In this document: positions 22,653 through 30,673 of the stretch, piece by piece | Layout of the letters: each line of letters starts with the position of its first letter | Position numbering within the stretch: position 1 is the first letter of the stretch | The notes under the pieces: generated by a model | Databases searched by the model: none | Seen by the model: only the letters and a program-made list of their open reading frames with translations | What the model was told of the DNA's origin: nothing | Origin: a virus | DNA: 36,061 nt | Direction: 5' to 3' (one strand) | IMG/VR virus record: IMGVR_UViG_3300028569_000092 | Span: 1-36,061 of that record | Translations under genes and position numbers: made by a program

Positions 22653-24170
22653 ATGGCACATATAACCGTAAAGAAAGTAAATGAATCGGTGCTTAAAATA
22701 AGTTCCGATGATCATGGTATTCTCATGGAAGCATGTGAATACTTTACTTTTATGGTTGACGGCTATAAATTTATTCCGGCGTATCGCAACAAGCTTTGGG
22801 ACGGCAAGGCGCGATTGCTTGATATGCGCAATCATACGTTACCATACGGATTGTTGTTGGAGTTAATGAAGTTTGCAAACAGTAGAAAATATACTGTAAG
22901 TATTGATGACGATATATCACAACGTGTTCCTACAAATAAAGAACATTTGGTTGATTATATAAAAACTTTAACATTAACGGGCAGCAATGGCGACAATATT
23001 CAAGCACGTGATTATCAAGTTTCAGCTTTTGCGCACGCATGCAGCGAAGGGCGCAGCTTGGTAATAAGCCCTACAGGAAGCGGTAAAAGTCTTATTATTT
23101 ACATGATGGTTCGCTGGTTTTTAGATCATCATGATGAAAAGGTTTTAATTGTAGTTCCTACAACAAGTTTGGTGGAGCAAATGAGCAAAGATTTTGATGA
23201 TTACAGCAGGCTGGATGATGAGTTTGATGCCGCCATTGATGTTCATAAAATTTATAGCGGTAAAGAAAAAAATCAATTTGACAGCAGAGTTGTAGTTACA
23301 ACATGGCAAAGCGCTATTACACTTCCCAAATCTTGGTTTTTACAATACGGTATGGTTGTAGGAGATGAAGCGCATTTATTTAAAGCCAAAAGTCTTAATA
23401 GCATTATGACCAATCTTGTCAATGCGCAATATCGTATTGGCACTACAGGAACAATTGATGGCAGTGTGTGTAACGAACTTGTTCTCATTGGTAATTTCGG
23501 ACCTATTCATCGAGTAATTACTACAAAACAATTGATGGATAATGATACACTTGCATCTTTAAAAATCAAATGCCTTGTTCTTAATCATGATGATGAATTA
23601 AAAAAGTTGGTATCCAAAATGGATTATCAAAAAGAAATTGATGCCATTGTATCACATCCCGGTCGTAATCTTTTTATATCCAAATTGGCGCTTGATCAAA
23701 AAGGTAATACACTTGTACTATTCAATCTTGTTGGCAAACACGGCAAACCTTTGTACAAACAAATACAGAATTTGATAAAATCTTCGGAAGATCAGGATCG
23801 CAAAGCATTTTATGTCAGCGGTGAAGTTAATGCGATGGACAGAGAAAATATTCGAGGTATTGTTGAAAATGAAAAGAACGCTATTATTGTTGCTTCGAGC
23901 GCCACATTTAGTACAGGGATAAATATTAAAAACTTACATACAATTATTTTTGCCGCACCAACAAAAAGTCAAATTAGAGTACTTCAAAGTATTGGCCGAG
24001 GATTAAGAAAATCCGATAACGGTAAAGGAACAGTTGTTTATGACATATCGGATAATTTCTCTTGGAAAAACAAAAAGAATTATACAATGAAACACGCGAT
24101 TGATCGCATTAAAATTTATGATAAAGAAAGTTTCGAGTACAAAGTTTATGAAATTCCCATGCCATTATGA
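22653..24170 (+). CDS. uvsW: DNA/RNA helicase UvsW
   Basis: A 505-residue superfamily 2 helicase. Residues 1-100 form the N-terminal DNA-binding domain seen in T4 UvsW (FTFMVDGYKFIPAYRNKLWD). Motif I is SPTGSGKS at 139-146, motif II DEAH at 238-241, motif III IGTTGT, and motif VI QSIGRGLRK near residue 460. It unwinds R-loops and branched recombination intermediates and helps shut off origin-dependent replication late in infection. Its last codon overlaps the ATG of the next gene (ATGA). Confidence 0.95.
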   Translation: MAHITVKKVNESVLKISSDDHGILMEACEYFTFMVDGYKFIPAYRNKLWDGKARLLDMRNHTLPYGLLLELMKFANSRKYTVSIDDDISQRVPTNKEHLVDYIKTLTLTGSNGDNIQARDYQVSAFAHACSEGRSLVISPTGSGKSLIIYMMVRWFLDHHDEKVLIVVPTTSLVEQMSKDFDDYSRLDDEFDAAIDVHKIYSGKEKNQFDSRVVVTTWQSAITLPKSWFLQYGMVVGDEAHLFKAKSLNSIMTNLVNAQYRIGTTGTIDGSVCNELVLIGNFGPIHRVITTKQLMDNDTLASLKIKCLVLNHDDELKKLVSKMDYQKEIDAIVSHPGRNLFISKLALDQKGNTLVLFNLVGKHGKPLYKQIQNLIKSSEDQDRKAFYVSGEVNAMDRENIRGIVENEKNAIIVASSATFSTGINIKNLHTIIFAAPTKSQIRVLQSIGRGLRKSDNGKGTVVYDISDNFSWKNKKNYTMKHAIDRIKIYDKESFEYKVYEIPMPL

Positions 24171-24568
24171 AAGAAGAAGAACAACAATTGGACATACGCG
24201 TATTTAATACATTTGGTGGTAGACAAATTATAGGATCATTAATTGATGTATGCGACGAATGTGTTTACCTAAGTTTTGCAATGGAGTGTAAAACACTTGT
24301 TTCGTATGACGGATCATATAAAACAACATTTATTCCTGCCATTCCTTTTGATGATTCAAATACTTTGGTGCTTCACATGAAAGCAATTGAATCCGAAACG
24401 TATGCAAGTGAGGAACTTGAACACATTTATATTAACCAACTTATACTTAATAACCTAAGTGTAATTGCAAGCGAATATTTTGATCAAAACGAACAGGATC
24501 AAACAAACTTAACATCACTTGCTAAACAGGATTACTGGAAGGATTTTAAAGATAATATGATGTCCTAA
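24167..24568 (+). CDS. Conserved small protein between uvsW and gp55, Sm-like candidate
   Basis: A 133-residue acidic protein translationally coupled to uvsW by a 4-nt overlap. The N-terminal ~75 residues (LDIRVFNTFGGRQIIGSLID, then VYLSFAMECKTLV) alternate hydrophobic and polar residues as in a small SH3/Sm-like barrel. The C-terminal part is helical and acidic (SEELEHIYINQLILNNLSVI). A protein of similar size lies at this position in T4-like cyanophages, but I know of no proven function. RNA binding would fit an Sm-like fold and is inference. A leftward promoter downstream would produce RNA antisense to its 3' end. Confidence 0.65.
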   Translation: MKEEEQQLDIRVFNTFGGRQIIGSLIDVCDECVYLSFAMECKTLVSYDGSYKTTFIPAIPFDDSNTLVLHMKAIESETYASEELEHIYINQLILNNLSVIASEYFDQNEQDQTNLTSLAKQDYWKDFKDNMMS

Positions 24569-24594
24569 CATCGTTTGCGGTTACCTTAATGGTT

Positions 24595-24622
24595 ATTATA
24601 ACATTTTGTAGAATGATGTAAA
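24595..24622 (-). promoter_or_regulatory. Leftward early-type promoter, divergent from the gp55 promoter
   Basis: On the minus strand it reads GTTTACA, a 16-bp spacer, then an extended -10 TGTTATAAT. The predicted start is near 24588, about 20 nt from the end of the 24167-24568 gene, which it would read in antisense. Its layout matches the leftward promoter at 8643-8670. Confidence 0.55.
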
Positions 24623-24664
24623 CCATAAAATTCGGATATTCGAAAATAAATTTGAAAAAAGTTG

Positions 24665-24692
24665 TTTACATTGCCTCAAATCCGTATAGTAT
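24665..24692 (+). promoter_or_regulatory. Early-type promoter for gp55
   Basis: An A-tract and TGTTTACA (-35 TTTACA at 24665-24670) with a 16-bp spacer and TAGTAT at 24687-24692. The 20 bases 24651-24670 match those in front of the CobT-like gene at 19 of 20 positions. The start codon is 9 nt after the -10. The exact -10 is uncertain because the region is A/T-rich. Confidence 0.6.
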
Positions 24693-24701
24693 ATAACATA
24701 T

Positions 24702-25322
24702 ATGGATGAAGAATACCCAGTAAAAAAACGAAGATCCCGTGGTGAAGATTATGTGAATAACAAAGAATTTTCCCAAGCATTATTTGAACACGTCAGCGGT
24801 GTAAAGAAGGACATTGCGGAAGGTAAAGAACCAAGACCGCTTAGCAATTACATTGGTGAATGTTTTTTGAAAATATGTTACGGTTTGTCAAAAAGTCCCA
24901 ACTTTGTCAAATACACATATAGAGATGATATGGTTATGGACGCAGTTGAAAATTGCATTAAAGCAGCCAATAACTATAATTTTGATGCTCCTACAAGAAC
25001 AGGATCCGCAAATGCGTTTTCCTATTTTACACAAATAAGTTACTTTGCCTTTTTGCGACGGATTGCCAAGGAAAAGAAACAAGTTGCAATTAAGCAATCT
25101 TTAATTGAACAAGGTAATATTGGAACCTTTGCTGAATTTGATGAATATTCCAACAACGGCAATGAAAGTATGATTGAAAAAATGCGCCAAAAGAATGATG
25201 CGTTTTACAATTATGATAATGAGGAACGATCAATAAAAGAAAATACAAAGCACCAAAAAGTTGACAAGAGAAAACATCCTGTTGTGCGCAAAGGATTGCT
25301 TGATAGCTTTTTGGAAGATTAA
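24702..25322 (+). CDS. 55: Late-transcription sigma factor gp55
   Basis: A 206-residue protein (T4 gp55 is 185). The central block VMDAVENCIKAANNYNFDAP followed by NAFSYFTQISYFAFLRRIAK is the sigma region 2-like core that reads the TATAAATA box. The last residues, LLDSFLED, form a hydrophobic-acidic C-terminal tail like the sliding-clamp-binding end of T4 gp55. With gp45 on DNA and host core polymerase it drives the late promoters listed here. It has an early-type promoter, as expected for a factor needed before late genes. gp47 starts 2 nt after its stop. Confidence 0.93.
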   Translation: MDEEYPVKKRRSRGEDYVNNKEFSQALFEHVSGVKKDIAEGKEPRPLSNYIGECFLKICYGLSKSPNFVKYTYRDDMVMDAVENCIKAANNYNFDAPTRTGSANAFSYFTQISYFAFLRRIAKEKKQVAIKQSLIEQGNIGTFAEFDEYSNNGNESMIEKMRQKNDAFYNYDNEERSIKENTKHQKVDKRKHPVVRKGLLDSFLED

Positions 25323-25324
25323 AT

Positions 25325-26404
25325 ATGAAAATAGCAATACTATGTGATACGCACGCTGGAATTAAAAACAGCAGTGATATATTTCTTAACTACGCTGAAA
25401 AATTTTACAGTAAAGTATTTTTCCCTTATTGTTTAAAGAATGACATTAAGAAGATAGTTCACCTTGGTGATTATTTTGACAATAGGAAAGTTCTTTATAC
25501 CAAAACATTGTCCAGAAATCGTTCCATGTTTCTAGAGAAATTGAGAGAATATGGTATGACGATGGATATTATTCCAGGTAACCACGATTGCGCTTTCAAA
25601 AATACCAATGACTTGTGCAGCCTTGTTGAAATTTTAAATCATTACAATGATTGCGTACAAGTTTATATGAATCCAACCGTTGTTAATTATGATGGAATGG
25701 CAATGGCATTGCTGCCATGGATTACCAGTGAAAACTATGCCGAAAGCATTAAATTTATTGAAACGGCAAATGCACCTATTATTGGAGCACATTTGGAACT
25801 GCAAGGTTTTGAAATGATGAAAGGTGCGCCATCAACAAGCCATGGTATGGATTCAGGTTTGTTTAACAGATATGAAATGGTTCTCAGCGGACACTATCAT
25901 ACAAAAAGCAGCAACGCAAATATTCATTATTTGGGAGTGGCATTTGAACACACGTGGGCTGATTGTAATGATCCAAAATATTTTCACATTCTTGATACCT
26001 CAACAAGAAAATTACAACCTGTGAGAAACAACATGTGCATTTTCAAAAAACTTGTATACAATGATACGGCGTATGATAATCCTGTTGAATCGGTAAAAGC
26101 TATGGATTTGTCACACGTTGCAGGTTCATTTGTTAAAGTTATTGTATCATCTAAAAAAGATCCGTATGCGTTTGACAAATACATTGATAAAATTAATGCA
26201 AATGATCCATTTGATCTTAAAATTGTCGAATCATTCGCGGAATATACCAGCGAAAATGTGGCAGACGAATCAATTTGTGTCAGCGATACCGGAACATTGT
26301 TAAATACATATGTTGATTCTGTTGAAACTGATTTGGATAAAGAAAGAATAAAATCAAAATTGCAAGAACTTTATACTGAAGCACAACAACTTGACGCACT
26401 ATAA
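25325..26404 (+). CDS. 47: Recombination nuclease subunit gp47 (Mre11/SbcD-like)
   Basis: A 359-residue protein (T4 gp47 is 339) with the calcineurin-like phosphoesterase motifs in order: CDTHAG (Asp8, His10), HLGDYFDNRK (Asp49), PGNHDC (85-88) and SGHYHTK (189-192). These coordinate the two metal ions of the nuclease. With gp46 it resects DNA ends for recombination and degrades host DNA. The gene follows gp55 by 2 nt and precedes gp46 by 3 nt, so gp55-gp47-gp46 read as one operon. Confidence 0.96.
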   Translation: MKIAILCDTHAGIKNSSDIFLNYAEKFYSKVFFPYCLKNDIKKIVHLGDYFDNRKVLYTKTLSRNRSMFLEKLREYGMTMDIIPGNHDCAFKNTNDLCSLVEILNHYNDCVQVYMNPTVVNYDGMAMALLPWITSENYAESIKFIETANAPIIGAHLELQGFEMMKGAPSTSHGMDSGLFNRYEMVLSGHYHTKSSNANIHYLGVAFEHTWADCNDPKYFHILDTSTRKLQPVRNNMCIFKKLVYNDTAYDNPVESVKAMDLSHVAGSFVKVIVSSKKDPYAFDKYIDKINANDPFDLKIVESFAEYTSENVADESICVSDTGTLLNTYVDSVETDLDKERIKSKLQELYTEAQQLDAL

Positions 26405-26407
26405 ACT

Positions 26408-28129
26408 ATGTTAATCTTTAAAAAATTACGATATAAAAATTTCCTAAGTGTTGGAGAGAATGAAATTGAAATTGATCTTAATAGCATTTCTTCAACATTA
26501 ATTGTTGGTCATAACGGCAGCGGCAAAAGCCTTATGCTGGATGCATTATCCTTTGCGCTGTTTGGTAAACCACACCGAAATATTACCAAACCTCAACTTA
26601 TTAATAGCATTAATGGTAAAGGTTGTAAAGTTGAAGTCGAATTTGCCATCGGATCAAACGAATACAAAATTATAAGAACAATGAAACCAAATACTTTTGA
26701 AATTTGGTGCAACGGTTCAATGATTAACCAAGAATCACATTCGCGCGATTATCAAAAACTATTGGAAACAAATATTCTTAAATTGAATCATAAAAGTTTC
26801 CACCAAGTTGTTGTTCTCGGCAGCGGAAACTTTATTCCGTTTATGCAACTGTCAACTCATCAACGACGTGAGGTTATTGAGGAATTGTTGGACATTGGTA
26901 TTTTTGGCAAAATGAATGTGGTATTAAAAGAAACACAATCAAAACTCAAGGATTCAATTAAGGATACAGAATATCAAATAGCGCACACAAAAGATTTGCT
27001 GGTTGTTCAAAATAAGCATCTTGATAAACTGCGCCAATTAAATGCCAGTAATGCAGCAAAATATGATGAGGAAATCAACGACCTTCAATTTCAAATTCAA
27101 GAACTGGTTGATAACAACGAAAAATTGTCAACCGTTTATGGAAACAGTTATGGAAAAGTAAAAAACAAACTTGACAGGGATACTAAAACAATGTCAAGTT
27201 TAAAATTGTACGAAAAGCAAATTAATGACAATATTAAGAAAATTAAATTTGATTCAGATTTTTACAAATCAAATGATGTATGTCCAACTTGCAGTCAAGG
27301 AATCGAATCACACATTCGTGATGGTAGAATAAAAGAATGTGATGATAAGTCACAAACAATGCTGGAAGGATACACATTGCTGCAGCAATCCATATCAAAT
27401 ACTTCCAGTGCTTTGGCGGATGCTGAAAGAGAATTGCAAGGTTTGCTAAAACTTAATAATGATGTTCGCGCAAATCAAGCATTAATTACCAAATTTGAAA
27501 AACGCATTTCCGAACTTATCACTTTAAAAAATACAAGCGGTGATCAAAAAGAACTTCAAACTGTGTTTGATGATCTTGAGAAATTGAAAAATACTCGTGA
27601 TGCTTTGTCGGACCTTAAATCCAATCAATTGGACGAACGGACTTACAATGATGTTATTGGAGAATTGTTGAAAGATACTGGCATTAAAACCAAAATCATC
27701 CGCCAATATCTTCCCGTTATGAATAAACTTATCAACAATTATCTTCAAATGCTTGATTTTTTCGTAAGCTTTGAACTTGATGAAAATTTCAATGAGACGA
27801 TCCGTTCACGCCACCGAGACGATTTTACATACAGCTCTTTTAGTGAAGGTGAAAAACAAAAGATTGACCTGAGTTTGTTGTTTGCGTGGAGACAGGTTGC
27901 CAAAATGAAAAACAGCAGCAACACAAACATTCTAATATTGGATGAAATATTTGATGCATCGCTGGATATTGAAAGCATTGAAAACTTGCTGCGAATCCTA
28001 CAAGACTTGGACAAGGAAACAAGAATATTTGTGATTAGCCACAAGCAAGACCTTCTAGAAGGTAAATTTGAAAGAAAGATCGAATTTGAGAAGAAAAAGA
28101 ACTTCACGCAAATCAAATCCATAACATAA
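26408..28129 (+). CDS. 46: Recombination nuclease subunit gp46 (Rad50/SbcC-like)
   Basis: A 573-residue SMC-type ATPase (T4 gp46 is 560). Walker A VGHNGSGKS is at 33-41, a zinc hook CPTC at 292-295 tips the coiled coil, the ABC signature FSEGEKQ is at 478-484, and Walker B ILILDE with the D-loop DASLD is at 508-520. Long coiled-coil arms flank the hook. It pairs with gp47 to process DNA ends. The operon closes with a palindrome and a terminator downstream. Confidence 0.96.
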   Translation: MLIFKKLRYKNFLSVGENEIEIDLNSISSTLIVGHNGSGKSLMLDALSFALFGKPHRNITKPQLINSINGKGCKVEVEFAIGSNEYKIIRTMKPNTFEIWCNGSMINQESHSRDYQKLLETNILKLNHKSFHQVVVLGSGNFIPFMQLSTHQRREVIEELLDIGIFGKMNVVLKETQSKLKDSIKDTEYQIAHTKDLLVVQNKHLDKLRQLNASNAAKYDEEINDLQFQIQELVDNNEKLSTVYGNSYGKVKNKLDRDTKTMSSLKLYEKQINDNIKKIKFDSDFYKSNDVCPTCSQGIESHIRDGRIKECDDKSQTMLEGYTLLQQSISNTSSALADAERELQGLLKLNNDVRANQALITKFEKRISELITLKNTSGDQKELQTVFDDLEKLKNTRDALSDLKSNQLDERTYNDVIGELLKDTGIKTKIIRQYLPVMNKLINNYLQMLDFFVSFELDENFNETIRSRHRDDFTYSSFSEGEKQKIDLSLLFAWRQVAKMKNSSNTNILILDEIFDASLDIESIENLLRILQDLDKETRIFVISHKQDLLEGKFERKIEFEKKKNFTQIKSIT

Positions 28130-28132
28130 AAC

Positions 28133-28148
28133 CGTTTAGATCTAAACG
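28133..28148. repeat. Perfect 16-bp palindrome after gp46
   Basis: CGTTTAGATCTAAACG, a perfect palindrome centred on a BglII-type AGATCT, 4 bp after the gp46 stop and 8 bp before the terminator. It may be an operator or simply a hairpin at the mRNA 3' end. Confidence 0.5.
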
Positions 28149-28156
28149 ATTGCATT

Positions 28157-28183
28157 AAAAACCGTAAAAAAGTTCGGTTTTTT
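28157..28183 (+). terminator. Rho-independent terminator after gp46
   Basis: AAAAACCG (28157-28164) and CGGTTTTT (28175-28182) around a 10-nt loop, ending in a T-run. It separates the gp46 operon from the CobT-like gene. Confidence 0.7.
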
Positions 28184-28194
28184 GAAAAAAGATG

Positions 28195-28223
28195 TTTACA
28201 AATCGGCTTCTTTATGGTAGAAT
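28195..28223 (+). promoter_or_regulatory. Early-type promoter for the CobT-like gene
   Basis: A-tract, TGTTTACA (-35 at 28195-28200), 17-bp spacer and TAGAAT at 28218-28223. The GTG start codon begins 6 nt later, at the expected first transcribed base. Confidence 0.8.
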
Positions 28224-28229
28224 GTTCTC

Positions 28230-30575
28230 GTGAAGGTTGCAAATACAAATACTCCAACAATGCTTGCCAAGCTTTTGTCAAAGGAAAACATCAACGTTGT
28301 TGTTGGAAACTACAATACGGCGTTCTTTGATGTTAAAAACCGAACTTTAGGACTTCCGACGTGGAACACCGAAAGTAAGTTTGTTTCTGATTTGCTTGTA
28401 GGACATGAAGTTGGTCACGCACTTCATACTCCAGAAGATGCAATTTCCCGCTTTCGCGAAAAGATTCCCGGTGCGCCATTTGCGATTGGCAACGTTGTTG
28501 AAGATATTCGCATTGAGCGAATGGTCCGCGACGACTATCCCGGTCTTGTTTATTCCTTTCGTGAAGGCTACAAACACTTTATTGAAAAGGACTTCTTTAA
28601 AATCAAAAATAAAGATCTTCGGAAGATGGGATTTATTGATCGCCTGAATCTTAAAGGTAAGATTGGCAATTTGGTTGATGTTCCTTTGACATCTGAAGAG
28701 GAAGTACTTTACAACCGCTGCTTGACCGCCGAATCATACGATGAGGTTCTTGAGATTTGCAAAGACATTTATGATTTTGTTGGCGCCGAAAAGAATAAGG
28801 AGCAACAAAATTCTTCACAATCGGCCGATCCCGAGGAAACTCAAGATGAAGACGAACAGTCTGTCGGCGGCGATCAGGGCGATCAGGAAGAACAAGACAA
28901 GACCGAGGACACAGACTCCGATCAAAATATTGATAAAAAGAAAAATGATTCCACCGGCTCAGATGCTGGTTCGGAAGATGCTGGTTCGGGAGATGATGGT
29001 TCGGGAGATGATGGTTCGGGAGATGATGGTTCGGGAGATGATCAATCACCCGATTCCAGCGCTGGTGCAGATTCCTTTAAACCGAACTATTCGGGCGATG
29101 TGGATCCTTTTGAATCGCAGACGCAAAATGAATTTGAATCCAATTTGAAAGATCTTCAAAAGAATATCGACTACAATGTGATTAATAGTCCGAAAAAAGA
29201 ACAAACAATGCGCGCCGTTGTTCCTCTTGAAAAGATTATGCACGCCCGTCAGTCTCATCCTCGGTATAATGCGGTAATGACCAACCCTGAATTTGTTGTG
29301 CACTTTGCTCAATTTAAAACTTCGACCAAAAAACACATTGCTGTTCTTATTAAGGAATTTGAACGGAGAAAATCTGCTTTTCAATACAGCCGTTCTCGGG
29401 AAAGCGACTCTGGTTCTATTAATGTCAATAAGCTTCATTCATACAAATTTGAAGATCAAATTTTCAAAAGTGTTACCACTTTGGCTGATGCTAAATCTCA
29501 CGGCATGGTGTTTTTCATCGACTATAGCAGCTCGATGCGCAACACTTTGGGAGATGTTATTGATCAAACACTTCAACTTGTTTACTTTTGCAAGGCGGTA
29601 GGAATTCCATTCGAGGTTTATGGTTTTACAAATCCTGATGATTTGTCGGCATATCATGGTGGAACATATAGTGCAAATTCCCATTCTTCGATGCTGGGTT
29701 TGAGTATCCGATTTGAAGATTCTACTCATATTTTTGAATTGCTTAACAGCGACACGAAAAAAGACAAGTTTGACTTGGCTGTTCGTGAACTCAAAGCTCA
29801 ACTGTTCAATTTTAACCGCGGAATGTGCAGATTTGCTCTGGAAACATGTTACGAAAAAATGTCCGGCACCCCTCTGCTGGAAGTTATTATTGCTGCTCAC
29901 GACATTGTGAAAAACTTTAAAGCCAAACATAAAATTCAAAAAATGAATACTGTCTTTCTTACCGACGGTGACGGCAGCCGGCTGATGTTGAATGACAATA
30001 ATTCCGATGTTACATTCCGTAAGCCTACCAGTGGAGGCACCTCGGTTTACGGTTGCAGCAAATATATGATTAAAGTTCACGGCAATGAAATTCACTTTGA
30101 TCAAAGTGGAGGCTATAATGGATACAATGCCTGCAACAAACAACTATATTCCGATCTTATCAAAAATCTAAAACATACTTGCGGCACATCTGTCCTCGGA
30201 TTCTTTGTTGCTCAAAATCAAAGAGATTTGAAAACCAATGGAATTGATTCCTTTGTCTACAATTCAAATAATAAAGAGCACGTTTCCTGGACCAATGCAT
30301 CCGAAACATTTAAGACTGCACTCAGAAAGAACAAAAAGGAAAAATGCCTGCTTGTGAAAGGCGCATTTAATTATGACGCATATTTCATTTTCGAGAACAC
30401 AAGAAATCTTAACATTGTTGAGGAAAATTCCTTTGAATCGGACAGCTTATCCTCTGGAAAAAGCTTCACCGAATCGAGTGTCCAAACCAAATTGGCCAAG
30501 GATTTTGCCAAATTTACCTCTGAGAAAAGAACATCTCGTGTGTTTCTTAACAAATTTGCTGAAATTATTGCATAA
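28230..30575 (+). CDS. CobT-like protein: HExxH domain, acidic linker, VWA domain
   Basis: A 781-residue protein starting at GTG 28230; ATG 28260 (residue 11) is the alternative. Residues 1-180 include GHEVGHALH (HExxH at 59-63) and GNVVEDIRIER (Glu91), a zincin-like layout. Residues ~190-290 are an acidic Asp/Ser/Gly linker with 15-bp DNA repeats. The C-terminal domain is von Willebrand A, with MIDAS motif FFIDYSSSM (431-435) and a later FLTDGDGS. This domain set is that of cobaltochelatase CobT-type proteins, which work with CobS/MoxR-type AAA+ ATPases; the partner is encoded next door. No cobalamin genes are nearby, so a chaperone-like or remodelling role is more likely than cobalt insertion. 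It has its own early promoter. Confidence 0.85.
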   Translation: MKVANTNTPTMLAKLLSKENINVVVGNYNTAFFDVKNRTLGLPTWNTESKFVSDLLVGHEVGHALHTPEDAISRFREKIPGAPFAIGNVVEDIRIERMVRDDYPGLVYSFREGYKHFIEKDFFKIKNKDLRKMGFIDRLNLKGKIGNLVDVPLTSEEEVLYNRCLTAESYDEVLEICKDIYDFVGAEKNKEQQNSSQSADPEETQDEDEQSVGGDQGDQEEQDKTEDTDSDQNIDKKKNDSTGSDAGSEDAGSGDDGSGDDGSGDDGSGDDQSPDSSAGADSFKPNYSGDVDPFESQTQNEFESNLKDLQKNIDYNVINSPKKEQTMRAVVPLEKIMHARQSHPRYNAVMTNPEFVVHFAQFKTSTKKHIAVLIKEFERRKSAFQYSRSRESDSGSINVNKLHSYKFEDQIFKSVTTLADAKSHGMVFFIDYSSSMRNTLGDVIDQTLQLVYFCKAVGIPFEVYGFTNPDDLSAYHGGTYSANSHSSMLGLSIRFEDSTHIFELLNSDTKKDKFDLAVRELKAQLFNFNRGMCRFALETCYEKMSGTPLLEVIIAAHDIVKNFKAKHKIQKMNTVFLTDGDGSRLMLNDNNSDVTFRKPTSGGTSVYGCSKYMIKVHGNEIHFDQSGGYNGYNACNKQLYSDLIKNLKHTCGTSVLGFFVAQNQRDLKTNGIDSFVYNSNNKEHVSWTNASETFKTALRKNKKEKCLLVKGAFNYDAYFIFENTRNLNIVEENSFESDSLSSGKSFTESSVQTKLAKDFAKFTSEKRTSRVFLNKFAEIIA
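28962..29042 (+). repeat. Five tandem 15-bp repeats in the CobT-like linker
   Basis: Five units of GATGMTGGTTCGGRA (28962-29036) plus a partial GATGAT, encoding DAGSE, DAGSG and three DDGSG units. Being a multiple of three, copy-number change would alter linker length without a frameshift. Confidence 0.9.
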
Positions 30576-30600
30576 AAATGAATCTTCCGATAAAAAGTTG

Positions 30601-30629
30601 TTTACAAACCGTGCAAAATATGGTACAAT
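30601..30629 (+). promoter_or_regulatory. Early-type promoter for the CobS-like gene
   Basis: AAAAAGTTG then TTTACA (30601-30606), 17-bp spacer and TACAAT (30624-30629). The predicted leader is about 38 nt, unlike the leaderless layout of the CobT-like gene. Confidence 0.8.
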
Positions 30630-30673
30630 AACTTCATCGGGAACGACACTCCGAATCTCACCACCTCTACATT

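Noticed and set aside
29439-30143. 234-residue minus-strand frame opposite the VWA domain of the CobT-like gene
   Set aside because: Antisense shadow of a clear coding region, with no start signal or recognisable motif.
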